Shown: piece after piece, positions 1 to 10,582 of the stretch | Layout of the letters: every line of letters starts with the position of its first letter | How positions within the stretch are numbered: position 1 is the stretch's first letter | Assembly (NCBI GenBank): GCA_961205875.1 | Contig: OY540814.1 | Coordinates: 8,166,993-8,230,992 of the forward strand | DNA length: 64,000 bases | Direction: 5' to 3' | DNA from: Sialis fuliginosa | Lineage: Eukaryota > Arthropoda > Insecta > Megaloptera > Sialidae | The notes under the pieces: model-generated | Databases searched by the model: none | Seen by the model: the letters and a program-made list of their open reading frames with translations, nothing else | Told to the model about the DNA's origin: nothing | Program-made: the position numbers and the translations under genes

Positions 1-90
1 AGACACATGTTCATATAATGATTTTTGCTTAAAACATTTTTCTAAATTTACTGTTCAAGTTTGGCATGACAGTGCTGAATTACCCCTGTA
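1..90. repeat. Partial arm of a dispersed fold-back element
   Basis: This stretch, ending in a CCCTGTA terminus near position 90, matches the right arm of the fold-back at 55212-56394 and shorter copies near 23140-23455 and 34091-34470. It lies in the loqs intron before the exon at 240 and is cut by the window edge. Confidence 0.6.
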
Positions 91-239
91 TAAGTATACA
101 AATTTTGATAAATAATGCCAGTTTCAAAAGACTATTCAAGGGGTGAGAACTTTTTTGATCCTGTCAATTATTTACATTTTAAATATTTCAAGAAGTATTT
201 TTCCTTTTCTATATTATGTTTTAAAGATTGTTTTTTTAG

Positions 240-3200
240 CTATGGGAACTGGCCGTTCTAAAAAGGAAGCTAAACATGCAGCTGCAAAAGCATTATTAGA
301 TAATATCGTTGGAAACGGAACTGAGGATGGTCAAAATGGCAATGGTAATGGTGGATCTCCTACTGCGCTGTAAGTATGATAAATACTTAATTATAATCTT
401 TGTATAAGGTACTCTTAACATTTACATAGAGCAAGTAAATAAAATATACAGTCATATCCTGAGTTACGACTCATCAACTTACGTTGCTTTGCATTTACGT
501 ACATTTTCAATTACTACCAACCCCTGAAGAACTTTAGAGTATGACTATATCTAGAAATAAACAGTATTATAACAAATCAAAATGTGGGTGTTAATATATT
601 TTTAAGATAATGAAGAAACATTAAGTACTAAAAATAAACAAACATAAAATTTGTTTTAATCTAATCATTGGAATATGACTGATAAACAACTGTGGACTAT
701 TCAGGATGTATAATTATTATAGTACCAGGCATTTATTCTGTAACTATTGATAATATAAAAAAGTTGAAATAAGAAATATCTCTGGTTTTTTAATGTGAAG
801 AGGAATATGGCATCCAAATTTATATACCTTCGCTCGCTTTGCGCATTTGGTAGGCAACTTTTTTTTGAAATGCTTGTATTTATTATAAAAAATACATTTA
901 TTTGTAATTTAAATTATTTTTTTATTTTCGCAAATTCAAAATTAATTAGTTTTAAAAAGTAAATTTTAAATTACATATAAGTAAATATATTTTTTATAAT
1001 TAAAACATGCATTTTAACAATAACTGATTCGATTGCTCTAAGAAATAAATGTTTTACGCAAAAGTTATTCAGAACAACATGTTTAATAGTTCTATGAAAT
1101 AAAAAATACACCATTCCATTTAATTCCATTTAATAAAAAAAAGTTGCCTACTGAGCATGCGAAGCGAGCGAAGGTATATAATTTGGATGCCATTTTCCTC
1201 TTCACATTAAAAAACCAGATATTTTTTATTTGAACTTTTTTGATATTATCAATAGTTACATAAATAAATGTCTAGTCCTATAATAATTATACAGCCTACA
1301 ACTGTGTCAGATTTAAAAAGTGGGAGTCTTTAGACAGTGGACCATGAGAAGCCTTTTTTATAATTTACTTTGTGGGGGCCTTGGGTAGCTGTCTCGTTTG
1401 CCCCCACTGAAATCCAGTACAATACAGGAATACTGATAAACCCTTCAGTAACATGTTACATTACATTATTTTACCAGTATATTATATTTATTATACATGA
1501 ATCGGATGGCACATGTTCTCCTTTTTTGGAATTGGTTCTCCCTTTCGGTGTCAATTCATTAAATCCTTTTTGGATATTGGATTGAATTACAGAACCATAG
1601 TTTTGTTGCCTGTCAAAATTAATTAAAAAATTCAGTTTTTCAAATCTGCAAAGAAATAAATAGGTTTACATTTGAAAAAAAATAGTTGACCCCAAAATGA
1701 AAACCTCATTTGAAAGTGCTTGCTAGCTAGCAAATTTTACTAGCTCCTTTATAATACCGGACATAAGAATACATGGACTGCCGTATGTAGTTTTTGTTTT
1801 GTTGTTTACTAGATGTTATATTTTATACGATATTTTAATTACGTCAAAACTATATGAACTGCTGTGATGATGATTTCTGTTATTCCATAGCAATGCACCT
1901 GTAGGTGACGCTCAATTTCCTACTGATCTGTACAGCGAGGACAAAGTTGTCGGCAATCCAATTGGATGGTTACAAGAAATGTGCATGTCCCGCCGCTGGC
2001 CCCCGCCATCTTACGACATGGAAAGTGAAGAAGGATTGCCACATGAACGCATGTTCACAATTGCGTGCCAGGTATTCAAGCATCGCGCTGTAGGATCTGG
2101 GAAGTCCAAGAAACTTGCCAAACGCCAAGCTGCACACAAAATGTGGCAGATGTTGCAGGATTTGCCTTTGGAAGGAATCAATCTTAGCAATGTCGATCTT
2201 GAAGATGAGGTAAAATAAATATATCAAATGTGTTTTTGTATAAAGGTGGGTGTTCACATGAACACAAATGTTGAGGATATACTGCATGACTCAGCCTTGC
2301 CTGAAGGGAAGCAATAGCGGATTTAAGGAAAGAGTAGGGGGGCTATGAGGCTTTACCTCCATCAAAATTAAAATAAATTTATATCTAAACATTATAGTGT
2401 ATATTAATACTATAATACAGGGGTTTCTAAAATGTGCGCTGCAGCGCCCTAGGGAGTTGCAGCATCTTTACAGGGACGCTGTGAATTTGCAGGCTCATCC
2501 ATTCGATTAATTAAATGTTAATGAATAAAAAGCATGGCTTGGCCATAAAATGCACACTCTTAAACTTTATAAAATGTATTAATTAATAAGGTTGTCAACT
2601 TTGTCAATTTTAGCAATAATAGTGATTATGTAAGTACATTAATTGGAAAACATAGTAAATAAATGACATAACCTCACTTAATAATTATTTATTTTCTTAC
2701 ATTGATCCGTCACAAAAGAATAAATAAATACAAAAACTAAAAAAGTATTCCACAAATAATAAATAATACTTTAATCTTACAGTTATAATTTTTCGGAATT
2801 AAAAATATTCAGTTTCAGAAAACAAAACTGTTATAAATAAATATGCTACACTTTTTTTAATGCAAACTTTCCATTTTTTATCTTGATTAAACATGTAACG
2901 TAATGAAACAGAACTCAAGATAAACATTCAATCATTGTAATTTGCAAAAAAAGTCATACCTTTGAATAAAATAATTAAAATACAACAGATTATTATAATA
3001 TGTCAGTTTTAGTTACTGTAGCGCTTCTCAACGGATATTTTTTTAGCTATCAGACTAACTAATATTTCACGATCCAATTTTTTTCAAAGATATAATTTTT
3101 CTTTTAAATAAACTGAAATTTTCCTTACTTCTAGTTATCCGATTTGGCTGAATTTTAAAAGAGTTCTATTCTGATAATAGATTAAGTACATTTTGTGACC

Positions 3201-6200
3201 CTGTAACATGTTGCTGTCACTTAAAAATTTCAATTTCTCAAAAAATTGAACTTTGTTTATATTTTTATAACAAAAAATTAAAACCAATCTATATTAAACT
3301 AAATAAATATGGAAACTGTAATGTTCTTTTTCAGAAAATGTAAATTTTTAAGTGGGTTACTAAAGAAATATAAGATATAATGCTCATTTTATCAATGTAC
3401 ACATGTAAAAAATTTTTAGGACGAGAATAGAACACACTTTCAAGCATAGCTTGGGGTGTGCGATCAATGAGTTTGTTCAATAATGAAGTTTTTCTGCTTG
3501 TTTATTATAAGTTAGTCATGTTTTGTGCCGCGAGTTGAAAAAGTTTGGGAACCTCTGCTATAATAGAAAATAGCTAATTTTTTCTTTAACTACAAAGTAA
3601 CAAATAAGGATCTTGGCTTCTGGGTGTAAACCACGTCGGTTTGGTTGTGTTATCGGCTCTTCTAAAAGTGTACTTTTAGAAGAACCCTGAAGATGTCCAC
3701 TGCAATGTGTGACGAAACGTTGGCCGATAACACGACCAAACCGACGCGGCTTACACCCAGAAGCCAAGATCCATATGAAGATCACTGCGGAAGCCTCAAG
3801 ACTTGTATAAGTAACAAATAAATTTAATTTAAAAAGATTAGTTATTAAAGATGTCGATCCCAAACAGCGCTGAGATAAGAATTTACTTTGTTTTTCTCAT
3901 CTCGGACAATACACCAAGCGATTTAGCATGCCTACACATTTGAGCATTCATATATATGTGTGTACTCACCTTGGGTGTGTTCTGTATAGCATTTATTTTT
4001 TCTAATAAGATTGGTATAAGCGCGCGCACAATTTTTTACTTTTGTGTTCCACAACATATCAGCTGTTTCATATACAAGAGAAACGTTACAGATAGGTGTA
4101 AAAAGTTTTTATTTTAATTGAATTAAATTTGATGGATAAAATAACTTTAAAAATTAATTATAGAAATGAAATGTCTATTTTTATAGACATCTTTGTTTTT
4201 TCATCAAACAAAATGATATTTTCTTTTTCCATTGTGTCCATTAGATCTATGATAACTAGGTGACCAGGTCTCAGGTTTTCACCCGGAGTCTCAGGGTTTA
4301 TATACTGTTTCTCCAGGCTCCGGATTTCGTTATCATTTCTCCGAGTTTTGTAATAACGACAATTTTAAAAAAAAGGCCATCAAAAATAGCAGGGGACACA
4401 GAAATGAAGATTAGGATATTTAGGTGTCATCGAAAATAAAATAAAAGGTCATCTTTTTCATCTCAGGATTTACAAAAACTAAAATCTGGTCACCCTTATG
4501 ATAACGTATAACAATTTCAACAATAACTTTTTCTTGTTTGAATGTAATAGCTGATGTGGACCAGAAAAGTAAAAAATCGTGCGTGCGCTTCTACCAACCT
4601 TATTAGACAAAATAAATGCTATACGGAACACACTCCTTAATAATAAATATACCTTTCTTGAATGTTGATTGTTTGTTTTAAATATAATTGTTAAAGTAGA
4701 TCATTGAATTGAATTATTTTATTCAAACATTAATGTAGTAGTAGAAAAGTAAAGGTTTTACTATCTTTCTACTTTTTGAATCAACAGTTCTATTAACTCC
4801 CATTCAAATGTTAATTTGATTCTTAAAGTGGGAAGTGATAGTAAAAAGTCGTTGATTCAAAATAATTGTGTATTTTCATTTTAGCTGTATCAGAAAATTG
4901 GAAAAATGTCCGTGCGTTACACTGATTTGAAAGATAGTAAAATCTCAACGTTAACTACTTCGCATAGCCACAAAGTGTCCCAATTCCATAAAACATTGAA
5001 ACTCGCCACAGGGAAAAAACTTACAGAGCTACAGGTATATGAATAATAATTACAACTTCAGGTGCCTAAAAATTTAATAATAAATACCAATTTGTATTTG
5101 TTTAACTGGAACAAAATTCAGAACTTGATATTCTTTTATCATTTCATTAATGACATTACATAGAGCAGCATCTGACTACTACAAGGAATTTATTAGAACC
5201 TTGGTATACGGGTAGCGATTAATTGCTATTATACAGGGTGAAGAAGAAAGATTGGAACTCAGAAATAAATCAAAGGAATCGTGTTTTAAAGAAAAATATT
5301 AATTGCAAAAGTTTAAGGGTTTATTTTATATTTATTTTTTTGGATGACCTTGTCAAGGTCAACTTTTTTTAATGGAAATCTATAATTTTTATTACAATAA
5401 GAAACTTGTCTGAAACAATTTCTAGTCTGATTACAAAATAATAACATTTATTTCAGGGTCTGGTCTTTTTTCTTCACCTGTGTGTAGTTTTTGCTTGTAT
5501 TTGTAGATGAGTACCAAGGTATATAAAGACAAGGTAGTTTCAATAGTTCCTTGACTAATTAGCGTTGATGTGGGAATTGACGTCACTCAGGGTATATTCA
5601 AATGTTATAAAAAGTTGTCAGAATCGTAGAACATATTGCCAACTTAAGAATAGTCAAAATGACGCTTCCCGAATAGACCAAATTATCTGTGATAGTTTTT
5701 TTATGATTTGGCAATGTCGAATTTGTACTTTGATTGTATGTGTTGTTAAAATATCAAAAAATTCGAAAACAAAACTAAAAAAGGAATTTTTTGTAATTGA
5801 GCTATTATATATTTATAACATTTAAATATATTCCCTGGGTGACATCAATTCCCATGTCATCACTGATTGGTCAAGGAGCTATTGAGACTAACTTGGACGA
5901 GTACCATCTGTTTTTATTTTGTGAAAATAGATTAATTACTAGAAAACAACATGAACTTCTTTGGGCACCTGATAATTTTTCATTAAAATTAGTTATTCAT
6001 GCATTAATTTTACAGAATACATCGCTTAACAATAAAACATTCAACTACGTTCAGTTTCTCCAAGAGATTGCATCCGAACAACAGTTCGAGGTAACTTACG
6101 TTGACATTGAAGAGAAATCTATTAGCGAAAAATGCCAGTGTTTGGTACAGCTGTCAACATTACCGGTTGCGGTTTGCTACGGATCAGGTGCAACATCAAA

Positions 6201-6264
6201 AGACGCCCAAGCAGCTGCCGCCCACAATGCTCTTGAGTATTTGAAGATCATGACTAAAAAGTGA
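240..6264 (+). CDS. loqs: Loquacious/TARBP2-type dsRNA-binding protein, 3' four exons (5' end outside window)
   Basis: Partner of Dicer in the small-RNA pathway (family knowledge). Coding exons seen: 240-369, 1891-2209, 4885-5034 and 6016-6264, stop TGA at 6262. All junctions have AG/GT and keep one frame. Exon 240-369 carries the C-terminal helix of dsRBD1 (GRSKKEAKHAAAKALL), then a Gly/Asn-rich linker. Exon 1891-2209 holds dsRBD2, beginning NPIGWLQEMCMSRRWPPPSY and ending in the basic helix KSKKLAKRQAAHKMW. Exon 4885-5034 is a 50-codon linker with no domain I recognise; its length is a multiple of three, so skipping it would keep frame. The last exon is dsRBD3 with QFEVTYVDIEEKS and LVQLSTLPVAVCYGSG, ending ALEYLKIMTKK, very like fly Loqs dsRBD3. 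The start codon and most of dsRBD1 lie before base 1. TARBP2/PRKRA relatives are the alternatives, but the dsRBD3 text favours Loqs. Confidence 0.9.
680..1315. repeat. Fold-back MITE in loqs intron
   Basis: Long imperfect inverted repeat. The left arm near 780-850 (including CCTTCGCTCGCTTTGCGC) is mirrored near 1160-1225, and the outer parts (GTATAATTATTATAG near 709) are mirrored near 1280-1293. The centre is A/T-rich and non-coding. It lies in the 1.5 kb intron between the exons ending at 369 and starting at 1891; the rest of that intron holds no gene that I can see. Confidence 0.65.
2418..3557. mobile_element. Non-autonomous hAT-type element, 8-bp TSD
   Basis: The ends are CAGGGGTTTCTAAAA and TTTGGGAACCTCTG, imperfect terminal inverted repeats of the common CAGGGGTTC hAT type. 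They are flanked by a perfect 8-bp duplication CTATAATA (2410-2417 and 3558-3565). The 1140-bp interior has no transposase ORF. Inserted in the loqs intron after the dsRBD2 exon. Confidence 0.8.
3608..3809. mobile_element. Small hammerhead-bearing fold-back retroposon with 12-bp TSD
   Basis: A 202-bp insertion flanked by a perfect 12-bp direct repeat AGTAACAAATAA (3596-3607 and 3810-3821). Arms near 3608-3657 and 3723-3773 are inverted copies of each other (outer GGATCTTGGCTTCTGGGTGT). A hammerhead-like core lies between them. The long duplication and fold-back layout match the other such insertion at 23614-23828, and suggest a Penelope-like or other ribozyme-carrying retroelement remnant. 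Confidence 0.65.
3687..3722 (+). ncRNA. Hammerhead ribozyme-like motif
   Basis: Core CTGAAGA (CUGANGA) at 3687-3693, then a stem II candidate GTCCAC / GTGTGAC with loop TGCAAT (one bulged base), then GAAAC at 3714-3718 and a GTT cleavage triplet at 3719-3721. Stem III would be only 2 bp (AC/GT), as is common in retroelement hammerheads that work as dimers. Stem I is weak. Likely a decayed copy; activity unknown. Confidence 0.5.
3972..4638. repeat. Fold-back MITE (host of a nested hAT)
   Basis: Terminal arms GGGTGTGTTCTGTATAGCAT (left) and the matching inverted copy ending GGAACACACTCC (right), including TTTCTAATAAG/CTTATTAGACA, form an element of about 670 bp in the loqs intron. A smaller hAT element (4256-4496) sits inside it. 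Confidence 0.65.
4256..4496. mobile_element. Short hAT-type element, 8-bp TSD, nested
   Basis: Ends CTAGGTGACCAGG and CTGGTCACCCT are inverted. Flanks carry a perfect 8-bp duplication TATGATAA (4248-4255 and 4497-4504). It is 241 bp and non-coding. Confidence 0.7.
5234..5480. repeat. MITE in last loqs introns
   Basis: Inverted ends CAGGGTGAAGAAGAAAGA and TCTTTTTTCTTCACCTG bound about 247 bp of A/T-rich non-coding sequence. Confidence 0.55.
5517..5898. repeat. MITE abutting the loqs dsRBD3 exon
   Basis: Fold-back with arms around TGATGTGGGAATTGACGTCA and its mirror near 5840-5860, flanked by GAGTACCA on both sides (5509-5516 and 5899-5906). A related partial copy starts near 63723 at the window end. 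It ends about 120 bases before the splice acceptor of the last loqs exon; the frame of dsRBD3 stays open back through the intron into this element. Confidence 0.55.
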
Positions 6265-8813
6265 AATAACAATTGTTCATAAATACTCTCTCTGACTTTT
6301 AACCGCGGGGGTAAACTAGAATACTTAACATAACTCCAGGTTCTAAGTTGTAGTGTTTTGTTTCCTCATTGTATAATTTAGAGAGAGTGCATATGTATAA
6401 TATTCGATACACAGCATGCGTTTGCTTGATGTTTTATGATATCAAGCATTCTTATTTACATCGGTTAGCTATCTGCAGTATCTATAAAACATGAGACCCA
6501 GTTCACAAAATTGTAATTACAGTTTAGGTTTTGTATTCAAAGAATTTGTTCTTTATACTGGCTGTTTTTTTTTTTCAAGGCTCCAGCAGATTATTTCCAA
6601 AATAATGAATTTTCAGATAAAAGTTTTGAAGGGACATTATGGGTTGACCTTGAAAAAGTTATCTTGTGGGTTTTCAGGTTCAACTTTTCTTTGTCAAATT
6701 TAAATCCATATTTTGCAGATTCCTAATTTACGAGGAAAAATAAGGAACTTTTACCCGAAACATTTTTTCTGAAAATGTTTATTTTTTATTATATGGAGCA
6801 AAACAAACAGAAATTTATGGATATTCAATAATTTTTTACTCAAAAACTATCAATTTTTAAGAAAAATCAAGAGGCAAAAAGTGCTTAGAATTCTTGGAGA
6901 ATTTTTTTTATTTGTGATTCTTTTTTCTTCAAAATTTAAAAAAAATGCTGCATAAAAAAATATAATAAATTTGAAAAAAAAGAATCTAAAAAATCTAAAA
7001 GAATCTAAGTACTTTTTTTCTCTTGTGATTTTTCTTAAAAATTGATAGAAAAATTATTGAATATTTAGAAGTTTTTTTTTGTTCAGAACAGAAAAAATGT
7101 TTCAGATAAGAGTTGCTTATTTTTCCTTGTAAATTAGGAATCTGCAACAAAAAATATGGGTTTAGATTTGAAAAAGAAAAGTTGAATCTGAAAACCCATC
7201 AAGGTCAATATTTAGCCCCCTCGAAACCTTAAAACTTGTGTCTAAAACATTTTCTGTGGAAATTCGTTATTTTGGAAATTATCTGCTGGAAAGTCTGTAA
7301 ATAAAACACCCGGTATATCATATTTTTATAGCATTGTGCTTATTTAAAATATCAGCAAATTAATTTTATTTTGTTTACTTGTCGGGCTGGTGTCGTTTCA
7401 CGAATGGCTGCACGTTTAAATAATAAACTGTACAAGCTATACTTTGCATAGAATTAGTGGAGTTTTCCATGAATGGAAATAACCGATATTGCTTTTTAAA
7501 TGTTGATTATGAATATATACTATATTATATTAATATTTACAAACATTGTACCCCATCTATAATAATTGTATTCTCTAATTAGCTAACTAAATATTTCCTT
7601 TGTATTGCGTGTTACTTGTCACCATCTCGCATGCCTTTTGGGAAAAGGGCATTATTTTAATGCAAAGTATAGAGGTTGTAATTTTTTTTCATATGTAGAC
7701 GTAGGTATTAATTAACATGTGTATCAATATAAAGTCTATTTTATATTGTATATTTATCACCATATGGTAAATTTTTTTAATTGTATAATTTTTTGTAGTT
7801 TAAATTTACTTCCATATTAATTAAGCTTTGATTGTATTACACAAAAAATGTAAATGTCTTATTTTATATTCTATCTGAACTGTGTTACTGAAAATACATA
7901 ACATTAATTTATTGTAATCATGGATCTAATATTGATGTATATGGTAATTTATTATAAATAAATGTTTATTCAATCACATTATCATTGACTCGATTAAATT
8001 ACTTACAGATAAGTATTAAAGTACAAATATTGGGGTCGGACTTTTGTTTATTGCAAATTGAAGAAAATATTGTCTACGAGCTTATAACCTGAAATACAGT
8101 AGTGCAATGAAGAAACCATTTCTCAAAAAAGTGTCAAAAAAATTACCTCAAATTAAAAAATTGGTATGACTGTGTCAGGATGCACAGTCGAGGGATTGAC
8201 GTGAATACGTCACAGTGGGGTTAAATAAGACTCCTGGATCGATACATCTTTAATTTTTTTTGTTACACAGAAACGTTGGAATATTTATAAAAATTTACAA
8301 AATGTTACCGTAAACTTAGTCTAAATATAAAAATATATAATATAATAGTAGTGACGTTTAAACAAACAAGTTTGTTTTTAAAAATATATAACTAGTTTTG
8401 TATAATATAGTTATTTCTTATGATTTGTACAAACATAAAAATAATTAATTAAATAATATTTACAAGCAAAATCGTGGAAATACGAAATTTACTTAATTAA
8501 AAAAACTTTAATCAAAAAATTATAATCGTTACTGCATAGAGAATATTTATTCTAATATATATTCTAAAAATCTATAAATTAAATCTCTGGGCGTTACATC
8601 AAGTTTCTAAAATGCCTACCCTGTATCTGACCTGAAACACTCGACTATTCATGTCAAAAAATTGCTTGGGCACATAAAAATACAAATCACCTTGGGGGAA
8701 TGTTATGTGCCCGAAAAAATTTTGTTTTAATGAAAAATTGAGATGCCAATTTAATTTTATAACTTAGTTGGCTAAATATTTTTAAAATTCATTTTACCTG
8801 TCAAAATTCTTTA
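6265..8813 (+). other. loqs 3' UTR / intergenic region
   Basis: No coding region that I can support. A fold-back occupies about 6556-7315. A candidate polyadenylation signal AATAAA lies near 7958, suggesting a 3' UTR of up to 1.7 kb. From 8000 to 8813 the sequence is A/T-rich spacer before the MDH-like gene and would hold its promoter; I see no clear TATA box. Confidence 0.4.
6556..7315. repeat. Fold-back element in loqs 3' UTR
   Basis: Ends TATACTGGCTGTTT and AAACACCCGGTATA are inverted. Inside, the arm containing CCTAATTTACGAGGAAAAAT (about 6722) is mirrored near 7118-7142 and the outer part near 7200-7300. The arms are diverged, and it is non-coding. If transcribed in the loqs mRNA it would form a long hairpin. 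Confidence 0.6.
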
Positions 8814-10108
8814 ATGATGTTTCGTTATTATATCAATAGACTGCGTCCATTTGCTTTTAAAACTTTCAGACACAATCGTTATTGTCATTTTGAGAAAAAA
8901 GATGATAGTAAATACATAAAGATTACAGTATGTGGTGCTACAGGAAGTGTAGGACAGCCGTTAAGTCTCATATTAAAGCAGTCTCAGTTATTTGACGAAT
9001 TGGCTATTTACGATATTGTTAATACGTCAGGTTTTGGTTTGGAATTAAGTCATATGGACACAAAATGTAAAGTTAAAGCTTTTACTGGATCTAATCTTTT
9101 GAATGATGCATTGAGGGTAATATTGTGCAAAATTTTGTTTATGGTTAATTAATATGAGTAAATATATATTTCTAGGACTCGAGTATAGTTATTGTAGTAG
9201 CCAATTGCCCTGCTACAAATCCTAGAGACAATTTTCAGTTTAATGCTAATGTAGTCTGTGCCATTATGGATGAAGTAGCCGATAGTTGTCCTAATGTATG
9301 TATTTCTACAAAATAATTCTAGAAATATGAGACATTGGAAGTACAGATTTTCCTAACTATTGTTACTATTAATTTTTTAGGCTTTGATAGGAATTTTAAC
9401 AAATCCGGTTAATAGTATCGTGCCAGTTGCAAACGAAGCGTTATTACAAAATGATATTGATGCATCTGATCGAATATTTGGTATAACAACATTGAATTCT
9501 ATAAGGGCTAATACATTTGCAGCAGAAACTCTTGGTATAGAACCAGAATCAGTAATAGTTCCCGTTATTGGTGGAAATTCTAGTGAAACGATTGTACCTT
9601 TGTTTTCTCAAACAAAGCCTTGTAATGAATTTAAAAAAGTAGGAACAAAAAATACTTCTTAATAGTTATACAAATCTGAAATTATTTATTATTTTAGAAA
9701 GATATAAGAAAGTTGACATCTGCAGTTCGCATAGCAACAGACGAGGTTACAAAAGCAAAAAATTCTCATGCATCGGCAAATTTAGCAGCTGCTTTTGCTA
9801 CTGCCAGATTTTCTATGTCATTAGCGAGAGGGATTTTAGAACAACAGAATATAATTGAATGTGCATTTATTAAATCTAGATGTGTTCCTGGAATTGATTA
9901 TTTCGCAAGTCCAATTGAATTAGGTCCTAATGGTGTTCAAAAAATTTTTGGACTACCAAAATTATCAGATTTTGAAGGAGATCTTTTAGAAAAATCTATC
10001 CCTGCTTTACGGGAAGATATTGAACAAGGAGAATTGTTTATAAATGATGATAATACTGAAGATGAAACTGACGAAACTGATGAAACTGTTAGTAAACACT
10101 CGTCATGA
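8814..10108 (+). CDS. Malate dehydrogenase (mitochondrial type) paralog, predicted catalytically dead
   Basis: Exons 8814-9116, 9176-9295, 9381-9638 and 9698-10108 join in phase to 363 residues, stop TGA at 10106. The start is the first of two adjacent ATGs. The N-terminus (about residues 1-28; Arg/Phe-rich, no acid until Glu27) looks like a mitochondrial presequence. The Rossmann loop GATGSVGQPLS (41-51), NPVNS (149-153) and the family C-terminus (FASPIELGPNGVQKIFGL-like) identify mitochondrial MDH. But the catalytic pair is gone: the LDIVR motif reads LNSIR (Asp to Asn180) and GGHAGKT reads GGNSSET (His to Asn207). The mobile loop has lost two residues and its first substrate Arg (reads CPATNPRDNF). 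The frame is intact, so this is probably a constrained pseudoenzyme and not a pseudogene. It ends in an extra acidic tail (EDETDETDETVSK). Testis-specific MDH paralogs are known in flies, which is a possible parallel. Confidence 0.88.
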
Positions 10109-10582
10109 TGTGAATAATTTATTAAATGTAATTTTGTTTGTCACAACAATAAAATATGATTATGTTTGGAAAGCCTCAAAGCTTACATTCTGTTTGTAAA
10201 AAATAAATATTTAATTTTTTGTATGGTTGTAAAAATGAGTACCATTTTATGTATTATTTTAATTATAAGTATCAGTAGATTACATAAAGTATGAAATAAT
10301 CAGTTAGTAGTTCGTAATAATGATTATTTGTTTCTATATACAATTCAACAAAGAATTACGTTAATCCCGATTAGTAAAAGAACAATTTATGAACCGTGAT
10401 TATTTTTGTACTGTTCAGTTCTTCATCAGTCAATTTAAAATAAACGCCATCATTTTACATACAATTTTATGGTAGGGATTTCCGGTTTCTTTTGTCATTT
10501 ATTATACCACGTTTTTCTTGAATTTATAAGCTTTAATAAAATAAATTATATTAACGTCCAAATTTATGAACTTATAGTTACA
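10109..10582. other. Intergenic, MDH-like 3' UTR and PSME3 copy 1 upstream
   Basis: An AATAAA at about 10149 is a likely polyadenylation signal for the MDH-like gene. The remainder is A/T-rich spacer leading into PSME3 copy 1; no ORF or repeat stands out. Confidence 0.4.

Noticed and set aside
1979-2287. Minus-strand frame over the loqs dsRBD2 exon
   Set aside because: Antisense shadow of a clear dsRBD exon.
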